A DNA stretch of 29,902 bases, from positions 1 to 29,902 of the forward strand of contig CAYOJD010000025.1 in assembly GCA_964404205.1 (NCBI GenBank), read 5' to 3'. This DNA is from CAZWBR01 sp964404205 (lineage in GTDB: Bacteria; Bacteroidota; Bacteroidia; Bacteroidales; Prolixibacteraceae). The translations under genes and the position numbers were made by a program. Positions 9,601 through 17,245 of the stretch are shown piece after piece (within the stretch, counting starts at the first letter, position 1; every line of letters begins with the position of its first letter). Below the pieces are notes generated by a model. It was given only the letters and a program-made list of their open reading frames with translations, was not told where the DNA came from and did no database searches.

Positions 9601-10890
9601 GCTATCGGTGCCCCATTTGCCATTACGGTCATTGGCGGGTTGGGAATGAGTACAATATTGACACTGGTTTTTATCCCTACTTTTTATTCCGGACTGGAAA
9701 CAGCTCTCGACTGGATGCGCAAATTGCCACTCCGGATTCAATTGATTCAAGCTGTTTTATATGTAGCTGGCGTTACACTGATTTTCACTGAAGTGAGCGG
9801 TTTTTTATGGAAACTTCTCGATTTGGTGGTAATCTCCCTTTTAATTCCCGGAACGACCTGGTTTATTATGAACAGTTTGCGTAAAGCCAAAGAGACTATT
9901 ATCGATCCGACTAAACCGATTGTTATTCAAGTACAAAATCTAGTCAAAATCTATGATCGGGGTAACCGTTTCGTGCGTGAGTGGATGGGCAATCGCAATA
10001 TCCGCGAGCGTGCAGGCCAGTTGAAATACTACCGAACCTGGCGCGATTTCGATCTCTTTATCTGGCAATTGCCCCTTTTAGCTTTTGTTTGTTACTTTGC
10101 CTTTGTTTATCTGCGCAATGGATTGTATATCTTCATCTTCTCCCACTTCGTCTTTTTTATGGTTTTAGGAATGTGGAATCCCGTAAGAGAGATGCTTTAT
10201 TACAAGGCGGCAACACAAAGCAACACGAAGTGGCAAAAAATGGCCGACTGGATCTACCGAACGCTGTATTGGGGTATTCCGGCTTTGTTTCTGTTTATTT
10301 TTTGGATGAAATGGGAAAAAATAGGATCTGTAGCCTTTATCGGTGTTCTTTGGTACTTTGCTCTTACGGTAAAATACACAGCTGACAAGCTCTATCGCGA
10401 CAAGGTAAATATCGAAAGATTGACAGGCCGTTTTGCCGGTAGTCGTCGATTCTTCTTCAAATTAGTCGAGCAAATGCCAATCATTGGCCGCAAGCGCGAT
10501 CCATTCAAGGCATTGAAAGGGGTATCACTCGAAATCAGTACAGGTATGATTGGGCTGTTGGGGCCTAATGGTGCCGGTAAATCGACAATGATGCGTATTA
10601 TCTGCGGCATTTACGAACAGAGTTATGGCAAAGTATGGATAAATGGCATCGATACGCAGGAGAAACGTGAAGAATTGCAGGGACTAATTGGTTATCTGCC
10701 TCAGGAATTTGGCACGTACGAAAATATGTCGGCATACGAATTCCTCGATTATCAGGCCATGTTGAAAGGATTAACCAACAGCAGTGAACGTGCCGGCCGA
10801 ATTGAATATGTACTTAGTTCAGTCCATCTTTGGGATCGAAAAGATGACAAAATCGGCGGTTTTTCGGGCGGGATGAAACAACGTATCTGA
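6604..10890 (+). CDS. RND permease fused to extra membrane helices and the N-terminal part of an ABC ATPase domain
   Basis: The first 1030 or so residues are a complete RND permease: the start FIINRKVLISMLFVGLS, MELFPNAELP, helix 4 with GMLLDNSVVVLENI (Asp397 kept) and helix 10 with GVVVNNGIILIDY. A Gly-rich loop (GGGGGSGDF) sits in the second periplasmic loop near residue 650. After RND helix 12 come two more hydrophobic segments (about 1046-1090), then an ABC-type first strand (IVIQVQNLVKIYDRG, about 1106-1120), then about 180 residues with four predicted helices (about 1151-1172, 1174-1192, 1220-1238, 1242-1258), then the ABC core: FKALKGVSLEI, Walker A GPNGAGKS (from 1320), Q-loop LPQEF (Gln1367) and signature FSGGMKQRI (1420-1428). 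A TGA then ends the frame where the family has Gly. Without readthrough the product lacks Walker B and the H-loop. The intact gene would end at 11340 with 1578 residues. Confidence 0.85.
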   Translation: MNFIINRKVLISMLFVGLSMMGYVSWRNLSMELFPNAELPMLYVQVSSQQEVDPKYMESQAIIPIEGAVGTLQGIENMESTAQSRRGSVMIEFNKNVNFKYTYLKLQEKIDEIKATLPEQFQVTVLKVDLSQMNNQFMQLQVRGSGGVDMVRNITDTKITPELQNIDGIAGVNIYGGREKSIEIQLDMDVCEAYKITASTIRNKIAQNYRSRAFAGSVYGSNQQFFVHVTSEFENLIEIENLVVADGPILLKDVARVYFGVKEQTSYSRVNGKEAVSVSLVNDSQSNLIELSEKTLTVIEKLNAELASKEIEISVQSNTAETMEKNLNQIGELALVGGLLAIFVLWIFLKNMQLVSIIALAIPISVLTAFNFFYAADITINSLTLVGMALAVGMLLDNSVVVLENIYRLRAQGKPPREAVVQGTTEVWRSIMAATLTTVTVFLPFLFSDNFFVTLIGKNIGVSIISTLTVSLLVAMLLVPMMAYAFLRKSSAGNVNFTQVTTRNSLVQGYVMILKYSLRKPAQTIVSVVVFFFLTIFICLAVSINTLQEVETDSLRVSVTMPSGSTIESADKVVTEIESRLQGIEEIEDVTSNIQAEEASVTVKMKEDFRKIAKRSIAQIRDDVNNRVENLPGAEIEVTDASDSGSAGNGQMGGGGGSGDFMRMMGIGSNWERILIKGQDFDVMKNVASDLQYYLQSLESMNGVRVSYSDNRPEVHLHFHPLLMSEYNISLAGVAGELNAFSKEINTNIPFKQGTEEYDITIREMPKLGQTEEDNDKPRTITDLRTLPIPDAQNGLHDLQAISDIVYSSGYANITRVNQEKQIEVRYRFVDASQDSKTLLESYRLEVDNLVANYNLPSGMAVQVIHEEDTLQEFYFLIMAAFILIFMILASVFESVATPFVLMLSIPLAAIGSFLALIFSGNSLFNANTLTGFLILLGVVVNNGIILIDYTGILRKRGYRKERALITAGMSRLRPILITAITTIVGMVPLAMGDNEYVGAIGAPFAITVIGGLGMSTILTLVFIPTFYSGLETALDWMRKLPLRIQLIQAVLYVAGVTLIFTEVSGFLWKLLDLVVISLLIPGTTWFIMNSLRKAKETIIDPTKPIVIQVQNLVKIYDRGNRFVREWMGNRNIRERAGQLKYYRTWRDFDLFIWQLPLLAFVCYFAFVYLRNGLYIFIFSHFVFFMVLGMWNPVREMLYYKAATQSNTKWQKMADWIYRTLYWGIPALFLFIFWMKWEKIGSVAFIGVLWYFALTVKYTADKLYRDKVNIERLTGRFAGSRRFFFKLVEQMPIIGRKRDPFKALKGVSLEISTGMIGLLGPNGAGKSTMMRIICGIYEQSYGKVWINGIDTQEKREELQGLIGYLPQEFGTYENMSAYEFLDYQAMLKGLTNSSERAGRIEYVLSSVHLWDRKDDKIGGFSGGMKQRI
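10888..10890 (+). other. In-frame TGA inside the ABC signature motif
   Basis: The frame reads GGMKQRI-TGA-IAQILL, where ABC-2-type ATPases usually have GGMKQR-(I/V/L)-G-IAQ. TGA differs by one base from GGA (Gly). The frame downstream stays open for 149 codons and encodes the rest of the ATPase, so this is a nonsense change within one gene rather than a gene boundary. It could be a real mutation, a draft-assembly base error or, less likely, recoding. Confidence 0.85.
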
Positions 10891-10902
10891 ATTGCACAGA
10901 TA

Positions 10903-11340
10903 TTGCTTCATTTGCCCCGCATTTTAGTTGTCGATGAGCCTACGGCCGGTCTCGATCCGAGAGAAAGGATTAGGTTTAGAAACCTTTTGGTCGAATTGAG
11001 CCGCGAGCGGATTGTTATCTTCTCTACCCATATTATCGAAGACATTTCGAGTTCGTGCAATCAGGTAGCTGTAGTCAACCGCGGACAGTTGCATTATGCC
11101 GGCCATCCAAACGATATGGCCAAACTGGCCGATGGATTGGTTTGGCAATTTGCTATTCCGGCAAAAGAGTTCGATGCCTTCCCCGCAAAAGATCGAGTAG
11201 TCCACCATATGCGTGAAGGCGAGAATATTAAGGTTCGCTTTTTGTCGGCCGAAAAACCCAACGATGATGCGATACAGGTTAAACCGGTTCTCGAAGAGGC
11301 TTATCTCTGTTTGCTAAAAGGAATCAAACGCCTTGATTAA
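10903..11340 (+). CDS. C-terminal half of the ABC ATPase domain, cut from the RND-ABC fusion by the in-frame TGA
   Basis: This is in the same frame as the RND-ABC gene and continues it directly from 10891. It has Walker B ILVVDEPTAGLDP (Asp1444 and catalytic Glu1445 in fused numbering), D-loop, H-loop IFSTHIIEDI (His1476) and the usual C-terminal strand VAVVNRGQLHYAG, then about 70 residues ending in a normal ABC-2-type tail. The given start is the first possible TTG; there is no ATG and no ribosome site near it, so independent translation is unlikely. It lacks Walker A and cannot be an ATPase on its own. Best read as the 3' part of a gene spanning 6604-11340; it may be a pseudogene fragment or an effect of a sequence error. 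Confidence 0.7.
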   Translation: MLHLPRILVVDEPTAGLDPRERIRFRNLLVELSRERIVIFSTHIIEDISSSCNQVAVVNRGQLHYAGHPNDMAKLADGLVWQFAIPAKEFDAFPAKDRVVHHMREGENIKVRFLSAEKPNDDAIQVKPVLEEAYLCLLKGIKRLD

Positions 11341-11368
11341 TTGTCTGTTGCATATTAATTTCTGAATT

Positions 11369-12109
11369 ATGAATATATCATCAATTCCACATAAAGAGCA
11401 CAAACTGAAAATGCTTTTCAAAATGGCGCTAAAAATGGCGCAATACAACCTGAAAATCATTTTTGCAGGCCGTTTCATCTGGTTTGTACTGGCAGCATTG
11501 CTCTTTTTCATTCTGTTGTCAATAAGTCTGGTACTGAATGAACCAGGGTTTGACTCGTCGTCGGTTTACAGCATTCTTTTCTTCCCCGGAATACTATTGG
11601 CCTTCTACCCCACTGTTTTCGGCATTCAAAACGATGCCGACTCGCGCATCCTCGAAATTCTTTTCGGGATTCCCAACTACCGTTACAAAGTATGGCTTGT
11701 CCGACTGGTAATGATTTTCCTGCTGACCTGGGCAATTCTGTATTTGTTTTGCTGGATTGGCTATTTTGGATTAACCCCGTTCCCCGTGCTGGCTATGTCG
11801 GGACAACTGATGTACCCGGTTGTTTTTCTGGGTATGCTGGCATTTCTGATGTCGACAATGGTAAAAAACGGTAACGGAACCGCAGTTGTAATGATTATTA
11901 TCGGTGTAACGCTTATGATTCTGACCGATGCTTTAGACCGTACCCAATGGAATGTTTTTCACAATCCTTACGCAATTCCCGACAGGATGAACGAAATGGT
12001 TTGGGCACAAATATCGCAGAAAAACAGAATCTTTCTCATCGCCGGAAGTTTGATTTTCCTATTGGGTGGCTTAACAAATCTACAAAGGCGCGAAAAATTT
12101 TTGAAATAA
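11369..12109 (+). CDS. ABC-2-type transporter permease, small membrane protein
   Basis: A 246-residue integral membrane protein with about six hydrophobic segments (near residues 37-57, 67-87, 109-131, 138-158, 170-187 and 226-240). The order of segments and the phrase FGIQNDADSRILEILFGIPN after helix 2 resemble ABC-2 permeases, where this cytoplasmic stretch contacts the ATPase. It starts 28 bases after the ATPase part and is the natural membrane partner of the ABC domain fused to the RND permease. No export substrate can be inferred. It is the last gene of the operon; a new promoter starts right after it. The family call rests on topology and context more than on a diagnostic motif. Confidence 0.75.
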   Translation: MNISSIPHKEHKLKMLFKMALKMAQYNLKIIFAGRFIWFVLAALLFFILLSISLVLNEPGFDSSSVYSILFFPGILLAFYPTVFGIQNDADSRILEILFGIPNYRYKVWLVRLVMIFLLTWAILYLFCWIGYFGLTPFPVLAMSGQLMYPVVFLGMLAFLMSTMVKNGNGTAVVMIIIGVTLMILTDALDRTQWNVFHNPYAIPDRMNEMVWAQISQKNRIFLIAGSLIFLLGGLTNLQRREKFLK

Positions 12110-12132
12110 GATCGATTTCTGTCAGCGTTACA

Positions 12133-12165
12133 ATTGCACACATTTTCACATTCTTTCTACCTTTA
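12133..12165 (+). promoter_or_regulatory. Bacteroidota-type promoter for the acetyltransferase gene
   Basis: ATTG at 12133-12136 (-33, consensus TTTG) and TACCTTTA at 12158-12165 (-7, consensus TAnnTTTG) are 21 bases apart. Transcription would start near 12172, so the leader is only some 10 bases long. It supports the ATG at 12181 rather than a start inside the permease gene. Confidence 0.55.
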
Positions 12166-12180
12166 CGGGGTGGTGAAACT

Positions 12181-12690
12181 ATGAAACCAGATATCATGCA
12201 AATTACATTCAATACATTACAAGAAAAAGATTTAGCCATTGTAAAGGAAATCTACGACTATTATATCCTCCATTCAACGGCCACTTTTCATACTGAACAA
12301 ATTACCATCGACGAGCTGAAAGAGTTTATATTGATTGGACATCCCAAATACAAATCGTTTCTGATTGAATATGATGGTGCGACTTGCGGCTATTGCTACT
12401 TTATTTGGTACAAAAAGCGACAAGCATACGACCGTACGGCCGAAGTTACCCTTTATCTGAGACCCGAGTTTCATGGAATGGGAATTGGCAAAAAAGTGTT
12501 ATTACAACTTGAGCATGAAGCGTTACAGGTCGGAATCAAAAATCTGTTAGGCATTATTACTGGCGAGAACGAAGCCAGTATTTCCCTTTTCGAGAAATGC
12601 GGGTACGAAAATTGCGCCCGATTCCGCCAGGTTGGCGAAAAATTCGGGCGCTTATTGGATGTGGTTGCTTACCAAAAAATAATTGGTTAA
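12181..12690 (+). CDS. GNAT family N-acetyltransferase, phosphinothricin acetyltransferase-like
   Basis: A 169-residue soluble acetyltransferase. The N-terminal region (ITFNTLQEKDLAIVKEIYDY) and ILHSTATFHTEQITIDE match the PAT/MnaT subgroup, which acetylates phosphinothricin-like or amino-acid substrates. Motif A, which binds acetyl-CoA, is LRPEFHGMGIGKKVLLQLE (about residues 96-114), followed by the motif B region GENEASISLFEKCGYEN. The start at 12181 sits just behind a good promoter; a longer frame reaching back to 11947 overlaps the permease gene and is not credible. An alternative start is 12196. It is convergent with the amylase gene, 4 bases apart, with no terminator between. The substrate is not known. 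Confidence 0.88.
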   Translation: MKPDIMQITFNTLQEKDLAIVKEIYDYYILHSTATFHTEQITIDELKEFILIGHPKYKSFLIEYDGATCGYCYFIWYKKRQAYDRTAEVTLYLRPEFHGMGIGKKVLLQLEHEALQVGIKNLLGIITGENEASISLFEKCGYENCARFRQVGEKFGRLLDVVAYQKIIG

Positions 12691-12694
12691 ATAC

Positions 12695-14566
12695 CTATTT
12701 TTCAATAGACAAAATAGCCGAAGCCAACGGAGCTACTGTTGCTTTCAATAAACCTTCGCTGCTTGATAAAACGACCAACTCAGTGCGATAACTTTCATTC
12801 AACAAATCGATTGCCATATATTTCCCTTCTTTTAACTTCCAGGAAGAAATCAAATCGGCCGGAATCTTTAGTTCAAATTCAGCTGTTTTTTGACGATCGA
12901 AATTAGAGACAACTACCAGTTTCTGCGTATCACAATATCTTGCAAAACTAATCATACGGTCGCTGTAATTGGTTGTAGTAAGATTTGGGGTATGCAAGTC
13001 GTAATATTTTTCGGTTAGGGCGGGTGCCGTAAGGGTAAGATTGAGCAGTTTCTTGTAAAAATTGCGAAGAGCGATCTCTTCTGCCGTCAACAGTCCACCA
13101 TCAAATTTGCCTCTATTTACCCACCGCTGCAAAGCAGGTACCCCAAAATAATCGAAGATGGTAGTGCGGGTAGCTTTACCAAATCCGGCATCGAACGAAG
13201 CCGGCTCGCCCAACTCCTGAGCAAAATAAACCAAGGTGGGCGAGGTACTGATGGTTGCCGAAACCACCATTGCAGGTTTTCCCATCAATGCGTCTCCGGC
13301 AAAACCGGTTGAAGCGATTCGTTGCTCATCGTGATTTTCGAGAAAATGGAGCATATGATGCTCAATATCGGCCACTTTAGCCTGAACATTAACCAATTCT
13401 GTGGTGCTGCCACGGCCTTGCATAATTACACGGAGTGAGTCGTAAAAGCCAACCTTATCGTAGAGATAATCCATTCTGCCTTTTCGGATGTATTCACGAT
13501 AAAGTGCAGGATTATAAACTTCTGCAACTAGAACAGCATCAGGCCGGTGCATTTTGATGGTCGAATTCAAATAACTCCAAAACTCCACCGGAACCATCTC
13601 GGCCATATCGAAACGGAAACCATCGACTCCAAAATCGAGCCAATACAGCGCAATATCCCGAAATTTTTTCCACGAATCGGGAACACTTTTGTCTTTCCAG
13701 AAATTGTAATGATTGGCGATTGAAGCAGTATCAAAAGCCGCGGTCAATTCGTCAAAATCCTTGGTCCCGTCAGGACGTACTCCATAGTTGATTTTAACGG
13801 TTTCATACCAGTCGAACACCGAAGGTTGAGCCGCTCGCGAACCATTTCCAGTCCATTTGGCCGGATTTTCATCGAATTTGCCATCAACTGTAGCACTTTT
13901 TTCACCGCCCAGCGGAAATTCTTCCGGACCGAATACAGGTACTTTAAATGTTACTCCCGGAATATAATAAAAGTTATTATCACGCTTATATTCAACATTT
14001 TTATCATCATTTGCACCAAAATCGGTAACGCCATCGGGGCTCGAAAGCGAATGATAGTTTCGGGCCACGTGGTTGGGAACAATGTCGATTATCACTTTCA
14101 ATCCGCTTTTATGGGTTCGCTCCACCAGCGCCTTAAACTCATCGAGCCGGTGGGCCGGATCAACTGCCAAATCAGGGTTCACGTTGTAATAATCTTTCAC
14201 CGCATAGGGCGATCCGGCGCGCCCTTTCACCACATCGGCATCATCGTTCGAAATTCCAAAACTGGTATAATCGCGGATAACGGCATGATGCGGTACCCCG
14301 GTATACCAAACATGCGTTACGCCAAGGTTTCGGATTTCGGCCAACGCCAAATCGGTAATATCGTTAAACTTGCCAACACCGTTCTCTTCGATGGTCCCCC
14401 AAGGTTTATTGGTACTGTTTGTATTGCCAAAAAGTCGGGTAAAAATCTGATATATAACTATTTTACCATTCTCTTTTGGCTGTTCAATTTTTTTCTCAGA
14501 TTGCTGTGTACAGGCTAATACAACAAAAATGACTATCGCAGCCATACTTAAATTTCTACATCTCAT
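12695..14566 (-). CDS. GH13 alpha-amylase-family glycoside hydrolase, lipoprotein
   Basis: From this start the protein has 623 residues. It begins with a lipoprotein signal (MRCRNLSMAAIVIFVVLAC, Cys19). The GH13 (beta/alpha)8 barrel shows all conserved regions: IDIVPNHVARNYH (region I), GFRFDMAE with nucleophile Asp320, VLVAEVYNP with acid/base Glu349 and FLENHDEQR with Asp413. An insert between strands 3 and 4 and a C-terminal beta domain are present. It should act on alpha-1,4-glucans or maltodextrins in the periplasm or on the cell surface. A start 8 codons upstream (14590) is possible; I chose 14566 because it gives a compact signal peptide. No SusC/SusD genes are beside it. An inverted repeat lies at its promoter. 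Confidence 0.9.
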   Translation of the reverse strand: MRCRNLSMAAIVIFVVLACTQQSEKKIEQPKENGKIVIYQIFTRLFGNTNSTNKPWGTIEENGVGKFNDITDLALAEIRNLGVTHVWYTGVPHHAVIRDYTSFGISNDDADVVKGRAGSPYAVKDYYNVNPDLAVDPAHRLDEFKALVERTHKSGLKVIIDIVPNHVARNYHSLSSPDGVTDFGANDDKNVEYKRDNNFYYIPGVTFKVPVFGPEEFPLGGEKSATVDGKFDENPAKWTGNGSRAAQPSVFDWYETVKINYGVRPDGTKDFDELTAAFDTASIANHYNFWKDKSVPDSWKKFRDIALYWLDFGVDGFRFDMAEMVPVEFWSYLNSTIKMHRPDAVLVAEVYNPALYREYIRKGRMDYLYDKVGFYDSLRVIMQGRGSTTELVNVQAKVADIEHHMLHFLENHDEQRIASTGFAGDALMGKPAMVVSATISTSPTLVYFAQELGEPASFDAGFGKATRTTIFDYFGVPALQRWVNRGKFDGGLLTAEEIALRNFYKKLLNLTLTAPALTEKYYDLHTPNLTTTNYSDRMISFARYCDTQKLVVVSNFDRQKTAEFELKIPADLISSWKLKEGKYMAIDLLNESYRTELVVLSSSEGLLKATVAPLASAILSIEK

Positions 14567-14609
14567 ACTGATTATATTTATGTTAATCAATTTTATGTCA
14601 CTATTTCTA

Positions 14610-14640
14610 CAAATTTAATGAACTTTCACCAATGTTCATT
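14610..14640 (-). promoter_or_regulatory. Promoter -7 element with adjoining inverted repeat (candidate operator) for the amylase gene
   Basis: On the - strand TAAATTTG (14610-14617) is an exact TAnnTTTG -7 element, about 37 bases upstream of the initiator side of the amylase gene; no good -33 element is seen at the expected distance. Directly upstream of it, AATGAAC (14617-14623) and GTTCATT (14634-14640) form a perfect 7-base inverted repeat with a 10-base spacer, covering the space where the -33 box would be. That fits an activator- or repressor-binding site. The rest of 14591-14824 is AT-rich; I see no convincing promoter for the divergent dehydrogenase gene. Confidence 0.5.
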
Positions 14641-14824
14641 AACAACTGATTTACAGAAAACTACATCAAATCATTTATAAAAATTTCAAAATTAATGAAG
14701 CAGGAAAAAGTTCGATTAATTTTTCGTCAAATAAAACCTTATGCTCCGGAATCCGTAATCTATAAAGAAAAAATGATGAAATACGATCTGTTTCGCGTTT
14801 CTGATTGACATGGTAATTTGATTT

Positions 14825-17230
14825 ATGCTTTTACAACATACAGCACTTTCGGCATCCGAAGTGGAGAAAGAGACAATACTTCAGGATTATTATACCGCAT
14901 TTTTGAGCCGTCAGCTTAGCATAGCCGGCAGAAAAGAGGTTCACAACGGCCGTGCCCACTTCGGCATTTTTGGCGATGGTATGGAGATTGCACAAATAGC
15001 TTATGCAAAACATTTTCAAAAAGGCGACTGGCGTTCAGGATATTACCGAGATCAGACCTTTATGTTGGCTGCAGGCTTACTGACCCCTGAAGAATTTTTT
15101 GCCCAGATTTACGGAGATTCAAATTTGAACAATAATCCATCGACTGGTGGGCGTAATTTCAACAATCATTTTGCCACAAGCAATTATTCGCCTGAGCAGA
15201 CAATCAACCTGTTGGGTCAGAAAAATTCTACTTCCGATATCTCACCCACTGCTGGTCAAATGCCCCGGTTACTCGGTCTGGCACAAGCTTCAAAAATGGT
15301 TCGCGAAAACAGCGAATTACATCCATTTACTCAATACATTTCAGCGGGAAATGAAGTTGCGTTTGGCTCAATTGGCGACTCCAGCACCTCTGAAGGAATG
15401 TTTTTCGAAACAGTTAATGCCGCTTGTGTGATGCAATTACCTATAGCCATTGCAGTGTGGGACAACGGCTACGGCATAAGTGTACCTGTTGGATTACAAA
15501 CAGCCAAAGCGTCCATATCAGAAGCGCTCAAAGGTTTTGCCGGGAAAAAAGGAGAAAAGGCGTGCCGAATTTTTCGTGCCCCGGGACATGATTACCCAAA
15601 ACTGATTGAGACATTTGGCAAAGGAATTTCGGTCTGCCGCAATGAACAGGTTCCGGTTATTTTTCATATCGACGAATTGACCCAACCGCTTGGCCATTCC
15701 ACTTCCGGTTCACATGAAAGATACAAGTCTGCTGAACGTATCGAATGGGAAAAGAATCACGATTGTTTGTTGAAATTTGGTCAATGGATCGTCGATAACC
15801 ATATAGCCGATCGCAAAACAATCGAGGGTATTGAAACACGTGCCATAGAGCGGGTAAAGCAGGCTAAAGAACTGGCGTGGGAAAATTTTACCAACGGATA
15901 CAAAGGCGAAATTGACACCTTAAGCAAGATTATCAATAAGTTACAACCAGAAAAAGGAAGACACGCTGTATCACCTGAAAAAGAGTTACGGCAGCTTTTC
16001 GATACGGCTATGCCCACTTTGAAAAAACTAATCCATTTTGCAGACAATGTCATTTCAAAAAATTGTACTGAACCGCAAAATGTCGGCGTAAAACAAGAAC
16101 TTAAAACATGGATTAAAGCGGCTAACCACAGAGGAAAAATAACTTATAACACTTATCTTTTCAACGAAACGCCCAATCCTGTTCAATCTAAAAAGTGTCG
16201 GTATCCATCGAACCCGGAGGTTGTTCCCGGACACGATTTGCTTAATAGAAATTTTGATGCCCTTTTTGAGAAAAATCCCTTAATGGTCACGTTTGGCGAA
16301 GATACCGGCCGATTGGGCGATGTGAATCAGGGAATGAAAAATATGCAGCACAAGTATGGCGAACATCGGGTTTCGGATACCGGAATTCGCGAAACAACGA
16401 TTATTGGTCAGGGTATTGGACTGGCCTTGCGCGGATTTCGCCCCATTGCAGAGATTCAATATCTTGATTACTTGCTCTATGCCTTACCGACCATTTCGGA
16501 TGACCTGGCTACCCTCCATTACCGAACCGTTGGCCGACAGATTGCCCCGCTGATTATCCGCACCCGGGGACATCAATTGCAGGGAATGTGGCATGCAGGT
16601 TCTCCGATGAGCCTGATCCTGGGTTCGTGCAGAGGAATCTGGCTTTGTGTTCCCCGCAATATGACACAAGCCGCAGCATATTATAATTTCCTGATAAATA
16701 GCTATAATCCGGCAATCGTTATCGAACCGCTAAAAGGTTATTATGCCCACGAACGCATCCCTGAAAATCTGGGAGAGTTTGGTTTACAGCCTGGAGTTGC
16801 AGAAATTATTCAACCCGGTGACGACATCACAGTAGTAACCTACGGTTGGATGGTTACCATTGCCCACGAAGCGGCTCTCAAATTAAAAGAATACGACATA
16901 TCAGTTGAACTAATTGATGTACAAAGCCTCTCTCCTTTTGATACTGAGCATCTGATTGGCAAATCAGTAAAGAAAACCAGTAAAGTATTATTTGTTGATG
17001 AAGATGTTCCGGGTGGCGGTTCAGCTTATATGATGCAAAAAGCGATGGAAGAACAGGAATTGTTTTACTATCTCGATACTCCTCCAAGAACACTTTCGGC
17101 AACCGAACACCGTGGGGCATATGGTGTTGATGGAGAATATTTTTCGAAACCCAATATCGACTCCATCTTTGCCACCGTTTACCGGATGATGCACGACGTT
17201 GATGAAGCACGATTTAAAGAAGAATTTTAA
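14825..17230 (+). CDS. 2-oxoacid dehydrogenase E1, fused alpha and beta subunits (branched-chain type)
   Basis: An 801-residue thiamine-diphosphate enzyme. Residues 1-390 or so form the E1 alpha module, with the ThDP motif GDSSTSEG (184-191) ending at Asn214 (VWDNGYGISVP). A linker of about 70 residues is followed by the E1 beta module (about 465-801): LMVTFGEDTGRLGDVNQGM, RVSDTGIRETTIIGQGIGLA, and the C-terminal transketolase domain with LIDVQSLSPFDTEHLI and VLFVDEDVPGGG. It decarboxylates a branched-chain 2-oxoacid or pyruvate and passes the acyl group to a lipoyl E2, which is not in this window. The fused form is usual in Bacteroidota. It stands alone and ends 15 bases from the convergent fucU. 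Confidence 0.9.
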   Translation: MLLQHTALSASEVEKETILQDYYTAFLSRQLSIAGRKEVHNGRAHFGIFGDGMEIAQIAYAKHFQKGDWRSGYYRDQTFMLAAGLLTPEEFFAQIYGDSNLNNNPSTGGRNFNNHFATSNYSPEQTINLLGQKNSTSDISPTAGQMPRLLGLAQASKMVRENSELHPFTQYISAGNEVAFGSIGDSSTSEGMFFETVNAACVMQLPIAIAVWDNGYGISVPVGLQTAKASISEALKGFAGKKGEKACRIFRAPGHDYPKLIETFGKGISVCRNEQVPVIFHIDELTQPLGHSTSGSHERYKSAERIEWEKNHDCLLKFGQWIVDNHIADRKTIEGIETRAIERVKQAKELAWENFTNGYKGEIDTLSKIINKLQPEKGRHAVSPEKELRQLFDTAMPTLKKLIHFADNVISKNCTEPQNVGVKQELKTWIKAANHRGKITYNTYLFNETPNPVQSKKCRYPSNPEVVPGHDLLNRNFDALFEKNPLMVTFGEDTGRLGDVNQGMKNMQHKYGEHRVSDTGIRETTIIGQGIGLALRGFRPIAEIQYLDYLLYALPTISDDLATLHYRTVGRQIAPLIIRTRGHQLQGMWHAGSPMSLILGSCRGIWLCVPRNMTQAAAYYNFLINSYNPAIVIEPLKGYYAHERIPENLGEFGLQPGVAEIIQPGDDITVVTYGWMVTIAHEAALKLKEYDISVELIDVQSLSPFDTEHLIGKSVKKTSKVLFVDEDVPGGGSAYMMQKAMEEQELFYYLDTPPRTLSATEHRGAYGVDGEYFSKPNIDSIFATVYRMMHDVDEARFKEEF

Positions 17231-17245
17231 GCCCTTGCGATTGAA

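Noticed and set aside
10888..10890. TGA as a selenocysteine codon
   Set aside because: The expected residue is Gly, no redox site is there, and no selenoprotein machinery or clear downstream stem-loop is seen.
11947..12180. Upstream extension of the acetyltransferase frame into the permease gene
   Set aside because: Overlaps 160 bases of the permease in another frame and lies before a good promoter; the family N-terminus starts at 12181.
13826..14518. 230-codon open frame on the + strand opposite the amylase gene
   Set aside because: It is antisense to well-supported GH13 motifs and its translation has no domain-like features.
14813..14820. GTAATTTG as the -7 element of the dehydrogenase gene
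   Set aside because: Only a partial match (TAn instead of TAnn spacing) and too close to the ATG at 14825.
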